The notes: generated by a model not told the origin, from the letters alone. A stretch of DNA of 64,000 bases from Charina bottae (GCA_023362775.1 JALMGJ010000020.1:8884501-8948500), one strand, 5' to 3'; positions 34,641 through 47,502 are shown, counted from the stretch's first letter. Numbers and translations: made by a program.

Positions 34641-35872
34641 TGTATACAAATTGCACTGCCCTATTATACCCATAGATGCATCTTAAGCCAGAACTACACA
34701 TTGTACATTATTTCCCACACAAAAATGTAAGCTATACAGTAATTAGTTACTTACTCCACTCAGTCACACATACATCTACTTGGACATAAGTCTAATTATA
34801 TTCAATGAATCTTACACCCAAGTAAATATGCATAAAGTTTTGGCCTTAAAATAAATATATAATATGAAATATTGAACTTTTTTTTAAAAAAAGGGGGGGG
34901 AAAGAATGTGACTTGCAGAATAAAGAAACTTTTTCTGAACTAAAACTTGATGTTGAACTTGAATCAGAATAGAATGAGATGGAGGTGGGGGAATCCATCA
35001 GAACTCACACTGAGAATAAAAATTCAACCAAACAAGAAAACATCTAATGTGATATACTCACTAGATGACAGCCTTCTTAGTTGGACTGGAAATACAACAT
35101 ATGACTTCAAATGTTTTTCATTAATTGCAGTAGAGTAACAGCAATATAAAATAAACCAAGAATAAGCTTGAAATAGGAATTTATCTCAGAATCCAAAATT
35201 GGGGCAGGAAAACAAGAATAAATGGATGGCAGAAAAATAAGAGAAGCAGAGAAAAACGAAAACAGCCTATTTAGACAGACTGTGAGCACAAATCTTGATG
35301 GGAAGGGCAGCGACAAAGCTCAGGAATAATTCCACCAATTATTCCATTTATATTTCACTCTACATATTGCTGATCTAACTGCAGCAGTTTTAAATCTAAT
35401 AATCCCATGACTGCTGTAAATTACATGCTTTATATTTCATGTAATATTCTCACATGAAATAAAAGAAAACCAATTGATCATTGAGCCTCTGACTTGAACC
35501 AAAGCCAACATAAACCATAAATACTAGTTCAGTATGAACCAAACAATTTAATGGTTTGACTCCTTGGTTGTAATTTCATATTATCTATAATGAAGGACTT
35601 TATATTATTGAACACAGGTCAAGAATAGCAAATAGACACTTGGAATTAGAGCTGTCCTATCCTTAGTTCAAACTTAAAGGCAGCAGCCATATAAATATTT
35701 GAGTAAAAGAATGTATTGCAGTGCTAGGTCCATTAATATATAACCAAGATATTATATAGCACTTCAGCTCTATAATGTCATTTTTAAATTAGTGCCATAA
35801 TATGTACAAGTTTGGAAAGATTGTGCCTCCTCTATCTCAAGATTTTGGAAGGAAGGTTACCCCAAAACTTGA

Positions 35873-35997
35873 TTTCCCTTTCCCTTTCCCTTTCCCTTTC
35901 CCTTTCCCTTTCCCTTTCCCTTTCCCTTTCCCTTTCCCTTTCCCTTCCCTTCCTTTCCTTTCCTTTCCTTTCCTTTCCTTTCCTTTCCTTTCCTTTC

Positions 35998-36032
<35 letters not shown>
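35873..36032. repeat. Compound repeat (CCCTTT)n(CCTTT)n(CA)n
   Basis: About 70 bp of CCCTTT hexamers, about 55 bp of CCTTT pentamers and about 32 bp of CA dinucleotides in direct succession. The pyrimidine strand is uninterrupted for over 120 bp, able to form triplex DNA. Confidence 0.97.
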
Positions 36033-36036
<4 letters not shown>

Positions 36037-36444
36037 ATTTTGTGCCAGGATTTCAATATCTAGTCTGTTCAAGACTGAAATTTCTACGTTTCTAACAAAT
36101 TCAAATTTGAGGAAATATACAATATGATTAAAAGATAACCTTGATTAATGCCACTTTGCAAGTAAATGATTTAGGTTTCAGAAGATCTAATTTCAGAAAA
36201 GTTTATCTATTCCAAAACTCTGCAGTGTATTAAAATGACACTAGCACTCCACAGTACTGAAAACTCTTTTCTGCCTGAATAAACATCAACACAAGATTTT
36301 TCTTTGTCTTGTTATACTTGTTAATCATGGATAAGACCCTTCTAATGTTGCCTCACTATTGCCAGGTTGGTTGTAATGATTATTATCATCAATTTATGTT
36401 AATCAACATTTTGCCCTAAAGCATCATACATTAAAATCCTAACT

Positions 36445-36506
36445 TAAAAATGAAATGAGTTTATACATGTCCTGTAAAAAATGAAATGAGTTTATACATG
36501 TCCTGT
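36445..36506. repeat. 31-bp tandem duplication
   Basis: Two identical adjacent copies containing tgaaatgagtttatacatgt, offset by 31 bp (36451 and 36482). A simple local duplication with no mobile-element signature. Confidence 0.92.
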
Positions 36507-39500
36507 AGAAAAGTCTTTATCTATTGTATATAAACACATCTTTCTTGTATAATTTCTAGAGTCCAGTATATGTCATATCTCTAAACATTCATTGCAAAGA
36601 TGTGTTAGCAGTTGAATCAAAGTATTAGAAATAGTTATAGCATTCTGCTGCCAAGCCAACAGAACCAAGAATTACATTTTGTTTGAACTTGGAGATTTTG
36701 AAGGATTTATGCATCCATTATTGTTGGACAGAATAAATATTTGATATAATTTAATCTAGATTTATTCAAGCTTTCCTTCTATCAAGCCTGTATATAAACA
36801 TAAGATTGATTAAGGCTTTATAAAAACATAAGAATTCTGGGGTTTTTTTTCTCATTACCCTATATTCCTCCACAGAGACTATCCTGCCTTTTTATTTTGT
36901 CACATTCTTTGGTATTATAATGCATAATAATTTGCCCTGTTTTCCTTTCTTTTTCTAGTAATAGCTGCAACTGCGTATCTGTCAATGAAGTTTAAGTGCT
37001 TCCTACATGTATTTAATCCATTGAAAGGCTTGGGTTCAACTGCCTCCTTATGCATAAATTATTTTCACTTTATACATTAAGTTCTAAACGTTCTTTATTC
37101 AACAGGCTATTAATAAAAATCTTTTCAATCTAGGTTTCATTTGCATCATAAATTACATTCCAGCAGAACTATGGTGTAATTTTTAACAAATAGTTTCATA
37201 TTGTTACTTGATTCCTGAAGAAAATTCCACATTTTCCAGTTTCTTACTATACTCAAAGTTACCCCTTTACTACTGAATTCTGTAAGAGTGGGGAGGGAGG
37301 GAGGCGAGGGAGGGGAAGCAAGCCAATTGCTACCTCTGTTGTAAAACAAGACGTTGGATCTCATACAGGGTTCTTGGTTCTGTTCTTGGTTTAAGAGGGG
37401 AGAAAGTTGCATCATTTATATTTCTAGCAGTTGTCCAATTTCTAGAGATGCATTTGTTTTATTTTTTAAATATTTATGCCTGTACCATTCATTCATCAAT
37501 CTTCACAATACTATTAATTATCCCACAGTAATGGCTGCCTCGGTTGCTCTTTGACCATGGCTGATGGAAAGCAGCCTAGTTGCAAGACGGTGTTCCTGTG
37601 TGAAAGGGTACAGCCAAGGCTCACTGGATCTAAAATTATAATTATCAGCTGTTGTTTTAGTGGGCATATAGTCAAGTCAGAACTGTACTTCAATGATTCA
37701 CAATTTTCACTTCTGCTTCCCTCCACTGAAGCAATATAAAAACAGGCAGGAAAAAACAGATCAACATTTATGTTCTTCTTTCCCTGTAGATTGTTATAAA
37801 ATTGGCAGGCAGCAATGTAATGTTTGTTTGCATAATATCACCGTTCGTTTTCACCAAAAGTCCTGCAAATATATTACTATCCCAATTTCATAAAGGTTGG
37901 CTCAGAGATTCTAGCTTATATGAGATACCTTAGTGATTCAATTCCTAAGAAAAGATATAAAATGGGGATCAGAAACGTCATAGCTCCAAGTCTACTCACC
38001 AACAATCCTATGAAGTTTGGCCATATTTCTTTCCCCCATAAACCCATACTCCAGAACAATTTTTGAAAACAAGGAGGGTAAATTATTGACTCAGAATTAG
38101 AATCTGCATGCTTACTTCTGGATACCCCACCATACTATCCTAATTCAGAAACCAAAATGTAAGGTGGTCATACTCAGTCCTCCCCTTAGAGCAGCTTATT
38201 CATCTTGCACCCCAAAGATGGTATCTCTTCCTGCAGTGACAAAGTGAAATAACTTGTTTCCTATTTACATACTGTGTGCCTCCTACTACAAGGAGCACAG
38301 CTCTGTTCTCACAAGTAGCTTACTTTAAATTTCTAAGAATTGTGTTCCATGTTCCCTGTTGTACGCCCAACATGCTTCTTTGCTCGGAGTTTGGCTTCCT
38401 CTGTGGAAGCCTAAATGAGAATTTGCCATCTGAAATTCTGGCTACCACTAGTCTTTTGGGGGTGGTTCTCTGGCTCAGTCCATCGTTGATGGTACATCAA
38501 ACTAAGAGTTGCTCATGTGTTGTTTTATATCATCTGGAACTCTGAGCTAAGAACCCCCATCCTGACTAAATGCCTGGGCTGGCCTGTGGGAGAGGCTAAT
38601 TTCTATTAGCAGATCGGTCCTCTGAGTTCTCAATGAAAGTAGCTGAATGCTGTTAAATTGTGATCACAATCAGGAAACATTGTGTTTGATCTTGGCCTCA
38701 TGGTCTTTTTATGAGTCCCGTTTTATTGCTATTTTTTATACTGTATTATTCGGCTATAAAGTTATGGCACTCCCAAATATTTCCCCATTCTGTGAGGAAA
38801 CATCAGCCAGTGAATTAAATTCAAGCAGCCTAATTTTCATTAAGGAAAATAGATCCCGGGGATAGCTGAGAAACTCTTGGCGTAGTCTATTTTGTCATAA
38901 GCCTCATCACAATCTCGAAGATGTACACTTTAACATTAAACAAATCTACTTAGAACTAACTCTCACTAATTTCAAAGAACATTATTTCTAAGCAAAAAAT
39001 GCTGAGAACACAGGTTGCTTCATTTTGATTCAATCCTCCCCTGAAACAGAATCCAGGACATATACACAGATATAAAAATGGCACTTCTGTTTCTTAGGTG
39101 AATAAGAAATCTAGTAGTCAGGATCCTAGTTTGGGAAAATACGCCCCCCCCCCCCATGACTTCAATTCCTGATCTATCATTAATTCAGTTCTGCTGGTAT
39201 TTCATTTGATTGTCTTTAGGCTGCAGAATGCCTTTTGTAAAATTTTGCACTTCCCCTATAATGCTAGAAGCTTTAAATGCAATGGAATAATTAAGGAGTA
39301 ATGTTAGCACAATGAAAGAACAAGAGTTTGGGTTTTAAATCAATGCTGTTAATATACTCTGGAGGCATTTGATCTATTTTTCAGGATCAAGAGAGCAGTT
39401 TTAAGGTACAATGCATAATACATCTAGTGTTGATTACATTTAAAGCCAGTTTTCTGAAGCCTCACTGTACTGGCCTTTTAAGGTGTGTTCACTATATTCT

Positions 39501-41589
39501 GCAATGATTTGTGTGATTTCCCTGTGTGAATTCTTCACGCAGCATTCTATTTTTGTCAACCAAGAGCAGGAGAGGAAGTTCACTTCAAGGTGAACACACT
39601 TAAGAATTTCAAAAACCCGAGACAACTCCACAGTGTCTCTATCAATCTCAGTCACTCTCTCCTCCAGGAGCCAAAGTCTCAGAAGGCTGCATGCCCTCTC
39701 TGACATGTCACCGCCAGAGGGGGCTGTAAGCTATCACTGATGAAGCCACAGAGCTACCCACACCAGTGTGAGCACACCAAAGACAGGATGTCCATTGGGT
39801 TACTCACAATTGAACTGAATTGAATAATGACGGAGAAAATGCACTGGGCTGATTTTTACCAATGTTCCCTTGAAATGACTTCTTTGCAGCGGGAGAAAGA
39901 CTGTCCCACATCCATGAGACAGACTTGAAACAAAAAGCCATCTGAATGCCCTGTAAGATCCTTCCGCATGATGAGTAGCCCGGTGTGGAACAGTGAGACA
40001 CATATTTCAGCAGCATTAATTCAGAAATTGGAAGGGTGGGGGACTGGGAAAGAGAATACATGCATATGAATTCCAAACTGAAACCTGAACTTGAAAGATG
40101 CTGTTGGGAGGGAGCGGGTGAATGAAAAAGGAAGGCCTTCAGTGCAGTGATTCACATACTGATGAGGTTTCAGAGTCAAATTTTCCAACCTAGGCAGTGT
40201 CAAAGAAATGAGAAGCAGCCATTAGAGATAATCTAGGCAGGCCAGCTACGTGACCAAGGGGATCTCTGGGGTGGGGGTGAGGGGAAATAAGTCCTCCTCG
40301 TTCAGCCTCAGGAAGTTCAAGTCTCCCTTCCAGATCAAAAATAAACCTTGGCACAGGCAAGACCGTGGGGTTTTGCTCAATCTGATGTGACAGAAGAGCA
40401 CAACCGCCTGTTCTTTTTGAACGAGATGCAGCTTCCCAGTTCAAGTAGCAGATACCAAACCCTCCAGCATGGATACTTGAAGAAGAGCAAGAGGGGGAAA
40501 CAGCAGCTGCACTCACCGCGTGGAGAGTAAGAAATGGCAAGCTGACTTGGGCTATTACCATTATTTCCAAATAGTTTGGCACGGCTCTAATCAGCGCTTC
40601 TGTTTCCCTTTCCCCTTTTGCGTTCAGTTGGCTGCTGTGTCAATGCTTCTAAAGGGCAGCAGAGCAGACAATGGCTCAGCCTCCAATCTTCATTTCAGAA
40701 AAGCGCCCATCCTGCAAGTATTAAACATCCTGGCGGCGCCTATCATAGCACACTCAGGGCGTGCGATAACGGAAGGAGGCCAATTTTCTTGGGGTTGGAA
40801 GTGCTTTCCCAAATTGAAGCGCTTTTTCCTCGAGCAGAAACGAAGCTGTGGGGGCAAAGAAGTTTTAATAGTGCCAAATTATTCCTTTCATGGCAAGGAA
40901 GGCAAAAGTGGAGCCTTTTCCTAGTTTTCCTAATTCTCCTCTTCTTCCAAATGGACTGTTGGGGTGAAGGAATGGGTCTCCATATAAATAAGCAAAAGAG
41001 GGTGCAAACGGGAATCAGAATAGTACATTTGGTTTAGTTCTGTGTGTTTTTAACAAATTTCTTAAGCCCATGATTGCAATCTATAAAACTGAAGATAATG
41101 CAAGAAGGGAGGGATCCTGGTTTTGATTTTTCACTAGTCATTTGGATTGGGAAGAAATATCTTCTGCAAAACACTTTTGAGCATATTCCCTTTTTAAACT
41201 ATTTTTCCCAGTATCATCTGGCTGTTGCTGCTGCTGCTATTAATTCATAGTTCCTGAAGCAGTCACATGGATGACCCCAGCCAGCCATGGATCACGGGAA
41301 AGGACTAACATCATAAGGTTACCAAGCCAATAAAATCTGGGCATGTTCCGATGTTTCCCTAGCATCAATCTACCAGGGGACTGAAAACCGCAGGGAGACA
41401 TTACATCAACTCCCTACAAAGAACATCATGGCAGGACCGAGAGAAACCAAACCCTTTATAGCAGCCACAGAAGAACCTACAGGAAGCTCTGCTGAGAAGG
41501 ATATTTGGCAGCAGCTGGAAAGCCCAAAGAAATTACACCATGGCCTCATCCATTACCACAGAGACAAAGAATTCTGGGTTGTCACAGAC

Positions 41590-41935
41590 TCCTAAAGCCC
41601 AACTGCCTACTCAGTGCGGGCCCCGCTAGGACATCTCTGACAGATGACTGTCCAGTTTCTGTTTGAAGACCTCTAGGGAAGGAGAATTCACCCTTTAATA
41701 TGGCAGCCAGTTCCACTTGTAGAGACGTCAAGCTCCTCTTGACGTCCAGCTTAAATCTGCTTCTTTTATAATTCCACTCCTTTTTCTCCATGACAGCCCT
41801 TCAGACCACTATTATATCTTGTGGCTTTATTCATCTTTTCTATAGGTTAAATGTACCCAGATCCGTCAACAGACCCTTATAAGGCTTGGTTTCCAGACCT
41901 TTTATCATCTTGGTAACCCTCCCTTTCCCAGAACC
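41590..41935 (-). mobile_element. CR1 LINE 3' region fragment
   Basis: The reverse complement contains the CR1 3' blocks seen also at 21518: an 'aaactggacagtcatctgtc' segment, and ccttccctagaggtcttcaa. The right side (ggcttggtttccagacctt and cttggtaaccctcc) belongs to the same family's upstream part. No intact coding region. Confidence 0.7.
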
Positions 41936-41961
41936 CGTAATCAAGAGCCAATACTCTAGTG

Positions 41962-42095
41962 CAGTGTTTCTCAACCTTGGCGGCTTTAAGATGCGTGGAC
42001 TTCAACACCCAGAATTCCCCAGCCAGCATGCTGGCTGGGGAATTCTGGGTGTTGAAGTCCACACATCTTAAAGCCGCCAAGGTTGAGAAACACTG
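41962..42095. mobile_element. Near-perfect palindromic hAT MITE
   Basis: A 134-bp element in which almost the whole length is one inverted repeat, with ends CAGTGTTTCTCAACCTTGG and a single visible arm mismatch (gatgcgtgg against gatgtgtgg, a CpG to TpG change). The centre is ccagcatgctgg. An 8-bp perfect duplication, ctctagtg, flanks it (41954-41961 and 42096-42103). It is a young copy of the 20154 family. Confidence 0.95.
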
Positions 42096-42973
42096 CTCTA
42101 GTGGTAGAAGGCTAGCTGCATTTTAGTGAACTTTTTTGTTTTTGCCAAACTTTTGTCAAGTTCTCATGGAACCCTAAGGTTCTCTGGATGACAGTTTGAA
42201 AAACTCTAGAGTAAAGGATTGCTTTGATTAAAAGACAGGATATATAAGATAAATCAGGGGCCCTGGAAGTTTGGAGCTCTCCCAAATTTTTCTCAAATTC
42301 TACTGATGTGATCAAAGGAAGAAAGTATTCAATATGTCAGAGAGGGACATATTAACCATTCTAATTAACTTAATTAGAAATGCATTTAAATTGAATAATT
42401 TTAGTTTTGTCCTGAGCACTTGTTTTTTCTATTTTTTAGTTCTTACACTTTGAGAAGTGCAGGTCCTAGAAGGCCATTCCAAGTATCACTGGGGCATAAG
42501 GACGTTTCAATGCATGAGGCCAAAGGGAAAGAAATAGCAGGCATTTTCATGAAAAGTGCCTAGAAAATATGTTTTAAAAATTATTGAAATCATGGAGGGC
42601 TTTTTAAAGCCCAACCACATTAAATTTATGATTATCTATTTGTGAAGGATTAAGCTGACTATGTTGGGACATTATGCAAATTATATAGAATTGTATTACA
42701 GCCCTAATGCAGAAAGTCCCATTACTTATGTATAAGCAACATTTAAACCAATTACATAGTAGAATAGCAGCTGCTGTTAGGCAGTAGAATTGTTCTTTAA
42801 ACTATTATGCATACTGTATGTGAATGTTGTACTTTCAAGATCAGAATCTAATGCTGCAAGCCTGCTTAGAAATAGAGAGGCTCTATAAAGTTCAGTGTGG
42901 ATTTAATCTCCCAGTAAGTGGATTAAAGAGCCTTAGTGAAAATCTGGCCACTGATAAATTATACACCTGTTTT

Positions 42974-43175
42974 TGTTGTTTATTCGTTCAGTCACTTCCG
43001 ACTCTTCGTGAATTCATGGACCAGCCCACGCCAGAGCTTCCTGTCGGCCGTTGCCACCCCCAGCTCCCCCATGGTCGAGTCCGTCACCTCCAGAATGTCA
43101 TCCATCCATCTTGCCCTTGGTCGGCCCCGCTTCCTTTTGCCTTCCACTTTCCCCAGCATCACACAGTATACACGT
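42974..43175 (-). mobile_element. BovB/RTE LINE 3' coding fragment
   Basis: On the minus strand a frame reads LGKVEGKRKRGRPRARWMDD and ends near FTKSRK, matching the last ~70 residues of the intact BovB ORF (LGKTEGKRRRGRQRMRWLDS). The element's terminal cagtcacttccgactct (reversed) is at the left. It is a 5'-truncated copy of a BovB-related subfamily distinct from the one at 3196. Confidence 0.85.
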
Positions 43176-43644
43176 GTACTGTGCATTTTTTTTATCACAA
43201 TCACTTTAATTCTCTTAAGAAGTCTTTGCAAATAAACATTATAAGAAATTCTCAAACATCAGCAAAAATACCATATCTTCCAAAATACTGCTCTACCATT
43301 TCATGAAATCTCAGCTTTTTCCCCCTTTTCTTTGCATGCTGATTTACATTTAGGGTGTGTGCTTCCTTTCTCCAATGCTGGAACACGCCTCTCTCATGAT
43401 TAATTATTTTAAAATGGCTAATGGGTTATTGCCTTGGCAGCAATGTCTCTCCCTGTCTGTCTCTCTCACATACATAGATACACACAGACATTATGAGAAG
43501 AAGTGACATTGCAAGAATAATAAATTAGAGGATTGTCTCCCAGGATAAAATGGTATTGATATAAAATAGACACTTGATTCTCCCCATGAATATACTGCTG
43601 CAGATTCTTTCACTCTAAGCATTTAGGCCAACTATCCTGTAGGA

Positions 43645-43830
43645 CAGGGGTGGGCAACGTCAGGCCCGCGGGCTGTGTAAGGCCCGCGGGGCTCCCGCCT
43701 AAGGCCCACAGGGCTCCCGCCTGCAAACCCCGCCCCTTCCACGTGATTGGCTCCCGCCCACAAACCCTGCCCCCCAGTGCTTGTGATTGGCTCCCGCCCG
43801 CAAACTCTGGGCCCTGGTCCGCGGAAATCC
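43645..43830. mobile_element. Possible hAT-derived GC-rich fragment
   Basis: It begins CAGGGGTGGGCAACGTCAGG followed by repeated ggcccgcgggg and gattggctcccgccc units (the latter twice, 43747 and 43785). A CAGGGGTGGGCAA start is typical of one hAT family. I see no matching right end or duplication, so it is probably a truncated copy. Confidence 0.45.
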
Positions 43831-45700
43831 CAGATTTAACGTGATGGCAGAAGCCCTTGCAAGCTGCTCTGAGTCCTAGAGAAAACATGGGCTATAAAAC
43901 TAACAAACAATATGAAAAAAAACTAAAAGATACTGAGAGGTCCAGCAAAACCAATCTTGTCTTGTTTTCGGATATCCACAAAGATGACAAAAGCAATTTC
44001 ATTCCAAAATGAACTGAACGGTTTAAACTTGTACCAACAAGGATCTAAGCAAGCGATTTCAAACTATGTCAGTTATATGAATTTACACTATTTTTTCTTA
44101 GGGATAAATTTAATTTCTCTCTGTTCCTTATTTTTCCAGTTTCTTATTTTAAGTGTAAAACTTTACACAGAGTAGGCACATTTCCCCTGATGTATGTATT
44201 TCACAAGAAATGTCCCTAATGAGAAAGCATTTTGTACACAATGGTGTGAATTTTTATTAAAGATATACGAATGTCAAAGAATAATTGCATTTTAACACAA
44301 TTAAAATAGTACAGAAGTACCAATTAAATAGGTTTACATTAAAATGTGAACCCAGCATTTCACCCCACCTACAGGGGAGATTATCATCATTTTGGAAAAA
44401 TTGAGTTGCTGTATCAACTGCCACAATTTATTCACCACTCAGAAATAAACAGGACCTAAAACCACATGAAAAGTCTGCAGGATCAGATCTAGACATTCAA
44501 GAAAAGTAAAATATTTTAGACAGCCTCCAGGCCACAGACATTCAAACAGAGCTATAAAACCCAAGGGGCTACCTCATTAATTCATGCTTTTAATGGTGCT
44601 CACTGAAGCGGTTAATTATTTCTTACTAGCTGCTAATTGTTTTTCTTGGACATGGAGCTCCCTGGCTTTGCAATTCACCAAGTGCAGTAGAATCGGTCTG
44701 ATTTTTGAAGGCAGGGAGCAAACACTTCTCTTCTTATGACAAATGTGCAGCACACCAATAGACCAGACCTAGGTGACAGGCTGCCGAAGAGGCTGTAGTT
44801 CTTTTTGCTAACCAGATGGGAGAGGAAATGTCAGAAAAGCTGCTTTTCTCTCCACTGCAGGAGAAGTGGCACTTGCCATAAATATTTTTTTAAAGCCTTG
44901 TACCTGGCCAACTACTGGAAATCTAATTGTTGCCTTTTTGAGTAAAACAAAAAAAACCTGCAATCGTCATGCTATGAAGGTTAATCTCTTTTTGTGGAGT
45001 CCTTGGTACTCTCTAAGCTTGGTTGTTGGTTTGCAAATGTTTCATTACCCGACTAGGTAACATCATCACTCTACAGTTCAACCCTAAGCTATAGATATTC
45101 TCTTCTATTGTAATCTTTTTTTTTTCTTTAGTCTTTTTTTATTATGCAAAGTCACCTAAGTATCCACCAATGGGAACTGGCTATGCCAGAATCACAGAAG
45201 CAATTAACATACATGCTGTCAAACATGCAGATGCAGGGCTTGCTGACTACAATACAACTACAACTACAATATCCAAGCTTCAACTTTGGTGCTTTACCAT
45301 CATGGGAATTAGGATGCCAGCACACCTTGTGATTTCCAAAACTAAATTGCGGGTAGAAAGACTAGAAGCAAGAAAGGCGTGCAAAAACAACTTCTTTATG
45401 GGACTCTGTGAAACCACCTCCAGTAATAGGAACAGGATAATCTCCATTATTCAAGTCAGCCAAGTTACCCATCAAACCAAGGGCCCTCAGTTCCAAATGG
45501 CAGCCCATCTCCAAGGTCTCAGTCATTCCCATCACCTGCTACCTCAGCCTTCTCTTAACTGGAGACATTTAGATTTGGACTGGGACCTTCTGCATGTGAA
45601 GCAAGTGCTCAATCACCCAATGATGGTCGCCCCTTTATACTACTAGGCTAAACTTGTACAAGACAGGTTCCTCAAATCTGCATCCTTAACTATTATGCTA

Positions 45701-45931
45701 TTTTTTTTATCCATTCAATCATGTCCGATTCTCGGAGACTGCCTGGACAAATCCCTGCAGTTTTCTTGGCAAGGTTTTTCAGAAGTGGTTTGCCATTGCC
45801 TGCTTCCTAGGGCTGAGAGAGCATGACTGGCTCAAGGTCACCCAGCTGGCTTCGTGCCTCAGGCGGGACTAAAACTCCCGGTCTCCCAGTTTCTAGCCCA
45901 GTGCCTTAACTACTACACCAAACTGGCTCTC
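45701..45931 (-). mobile_element. tRNA-derived SINE with BovB-like tail
   Basis: A reversed copy of the 21037 type: tail (ttctcggagactgcctggac) at the left, head (ccaaactggctct) at the right. It is flanked by the perfect 9-bp duplication attatgcta at 45692-45700 and 45932-45940. Non-coding. Confidence 0.9.
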
Positions 45932-46145
45932 ATTATGCTAATAATATGATTCTAAATATGTTACCATAAATTCCAATCAATTTGCTCCTACATACATTTG
46001 CAGCACAAAGGCCTCCAAACCAAACTAGGACCCTGATTCTGAAGGGACTCTACTTATTCCTGCAGCTTAAAAGAGAGTAGCTTTTCCCTTCCTACCTCTG
46101 ATGGATAGTAATGACCAAATGTGAGGAAAGTGAAAATACTGGCAA

Positions 46146-46179
46146 TGTATGTATGTATGTATGTATGTATGTATGTATG

Positions 46180-46219
<40 letters not shown>
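46146..46219. repeat. Compound microsatellite (GTAT)n(AT)n
   Basis: About 39 bp of GTAT repeats followed by about 36 bp of AT dinucleotides. It directly adjoins the ATTT-rich tail of a minus-strand CR1/L3 fragment. Confidence 0.97.
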
Positions 46220-46222
<3 letters not shown>

Positions 46223-46345
46223 TATTTTATTTATTTATCATATTTATATCCCGCCCATCTCCCCCACAAGGAGGGACCCTGGGCGGTTCACAACAAAAGT
46301 TTAAAATCGATAAAAAACTATAAATAACAATAATAAAGAATAAAA
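46220..46345 (-). mobile_element. CR1/L3-type LINE 3' end fragment
   Basis: Starts with the ATTT tail, then atcccgcccatctcccccac and gggaccctgggcggttcaca, the same reversed terminal block as at 1988-2100. The right boundary is uncertain. Confidence 0.75.
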
Positions 46346-46815
46346 TATATATTTAGGCAGTTGCTAAGTCCTTAGTAAGATAGAAAAGGACCTAGACTTA
46401 GCGAGCCACAGCCAAGTCAGGCATCAGAATATGATTCCACATGTTCCCCATCTCCCTTATTCTGTGCTTTATTGCAAAGTAAAAAAGCAATGGAAATAAG
46501 AGCTCTAATGTGTGCTCATGCATGCTGTATTAGATATACTAATGGCTTATCAGAAATTCTTGCCTAATAGCTACATTCCAAATGTGATATATTACATGCA
46601 ACTTTGCAGAATGGCATCATCAATTTCGGCTTCAGAGTTTCAACTTCCCATTCATCCACACTATCTAAATTCCTCCAATCACAGTGTCAGTTTTTATAAA
46701 GATATTACACTCATCATATTGTGGGAGTAAAGAAAGGCCAAGAATTAGAGGAACAGAGAGGATTTTTTTCCCCTAAGTCAAGGACAGGGGCAGTGGGAAA
46801 CAAAAAACCTCTTAC

Positions 46816-46993
46816 TTGCAGTCATGTTTCTCAATTTCAAAGTGAGGGTTGAAGTTGAGGATGATCTTCTGGTTGGGTTCTGGGGCGTAAATGATCCACT
46901 CACAGTTCTGATGGGAGGGGTAGTCTTGTGGATAGCCAGGCGACGTGATGTAGCCAGCATCTTTGGAATTCAAGCGGCCCCCGCATGGCTGAG
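46816..46993 (-). CDS. NRP2: Neuropilin-2 exon 2: first half of CUB domain a1
   Basis: Encodes the mature N-terminal region of NRP2 and the first half of CUB domain a1, reading QPCGGRLNSKDAGYITSPGY at its start and ending FEIEKHDC plus two bases of a Lys codon. The Cys of PCGG, HQNC and HDC are the conserved CUB cysteines. The acceptor is tttgtag ending at 46994 and the donor gtaaga starts at 46815. With this acceptor the exon starts with two bases finishing a codon begun in exon 1 (Ala if that base is G). A second AG five bases inside (after ctcag) could be used instead. The start is two residues shorter than mammalian NRP2 as I recall it (QP-CGG against QPDPPCGG). The exon is otherwise nearly identical. 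Confidence 0.95.
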
Positions 46994-47502
46994 CTACAAA
47001 CAAACAGATAAAAAAAAATCCAGAAACTAAAATAAAAACAGCAAGTGACATTGGTGATAATCTTAAACACATCAATGTATTCTTCTGGCAAATGATGCCT
47101 GAATTATGTTGTTGTTGTTGTTGTTATTGTTGTTACGTGTTTTCCATTTTTTTTCCTCCTAATGGCCAACTAAATCTGGATATTTAGAATTGCTGTGCAC
47201 AATCATCCACCCCAAACACCAACACATTCACATTTTAGACAATCCAGAAAAACAGAACAGCTATAAATGGGCCCACCTACACAATTTCATTTTTTTTTCA
47301 TGAACACTTCAAACAGAAATCAGATTATTTGGAAGTAAATGGAAGTGCTTCCGTTTCTTCGATTTCTTCCATAGTTAGTCAGGCATTATTAGATCTCAAC
47401 TTAACAATCCTGCCTTTGATAAAAAAAGGAAAATACATCAATCTCTTCAAAACTGAAATGACCAACAATATAGCCCAAGAGACCATCATACATTCAATAT
47501 AC

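Larger units (their letters stand above)
13270..46815 (-). other. NRP2: NRP2 intron 2 (33.5 kb)
   Basis: The large intron between the two halves of the first CUB domain. Recognisable contents are listed separately: hAT copies, a mariner-type MITE, a Penelope-like foldback, SINEs, LINE fragments and microsatellites. Long stretches in between show no coding sequence or repeat that I recognise: about 13723-17488, 18572-20145, 21666-24227, 24316-28500, 31341-32990, 34649-35870, 36507-41580 and 43831-45690. Short open frames there lack domains. Confidence 0.9.

Noticed and set aside
35802..36095. Open frames made of Phe-Pro or Lys-Gly repeats
   Set aside because: They are translations of simple repeats.
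40400..40950. Possible CpG island or internal promoter
   Set aside because: Composition is only mildly raised and CpGs are scattered; I see no promoter motif to support it.
40520..41037. Two overlapping open frames of 134 and 139 codons
   Set aside because: No family resemblance, the two frames compete for the same DNA, and the region is inside NRP2 intron 2.
42824..43306. Plus-strand open frames of 160 and 99 codons
   Set aside because: They overlap the minus-strand BovB/RTE fragment, which explains the sequence.
45170..45646. A 158-codon open frame
   Set aside because: No domain recognised and no exon-like boundaries; it looks like unique intronic DNA.
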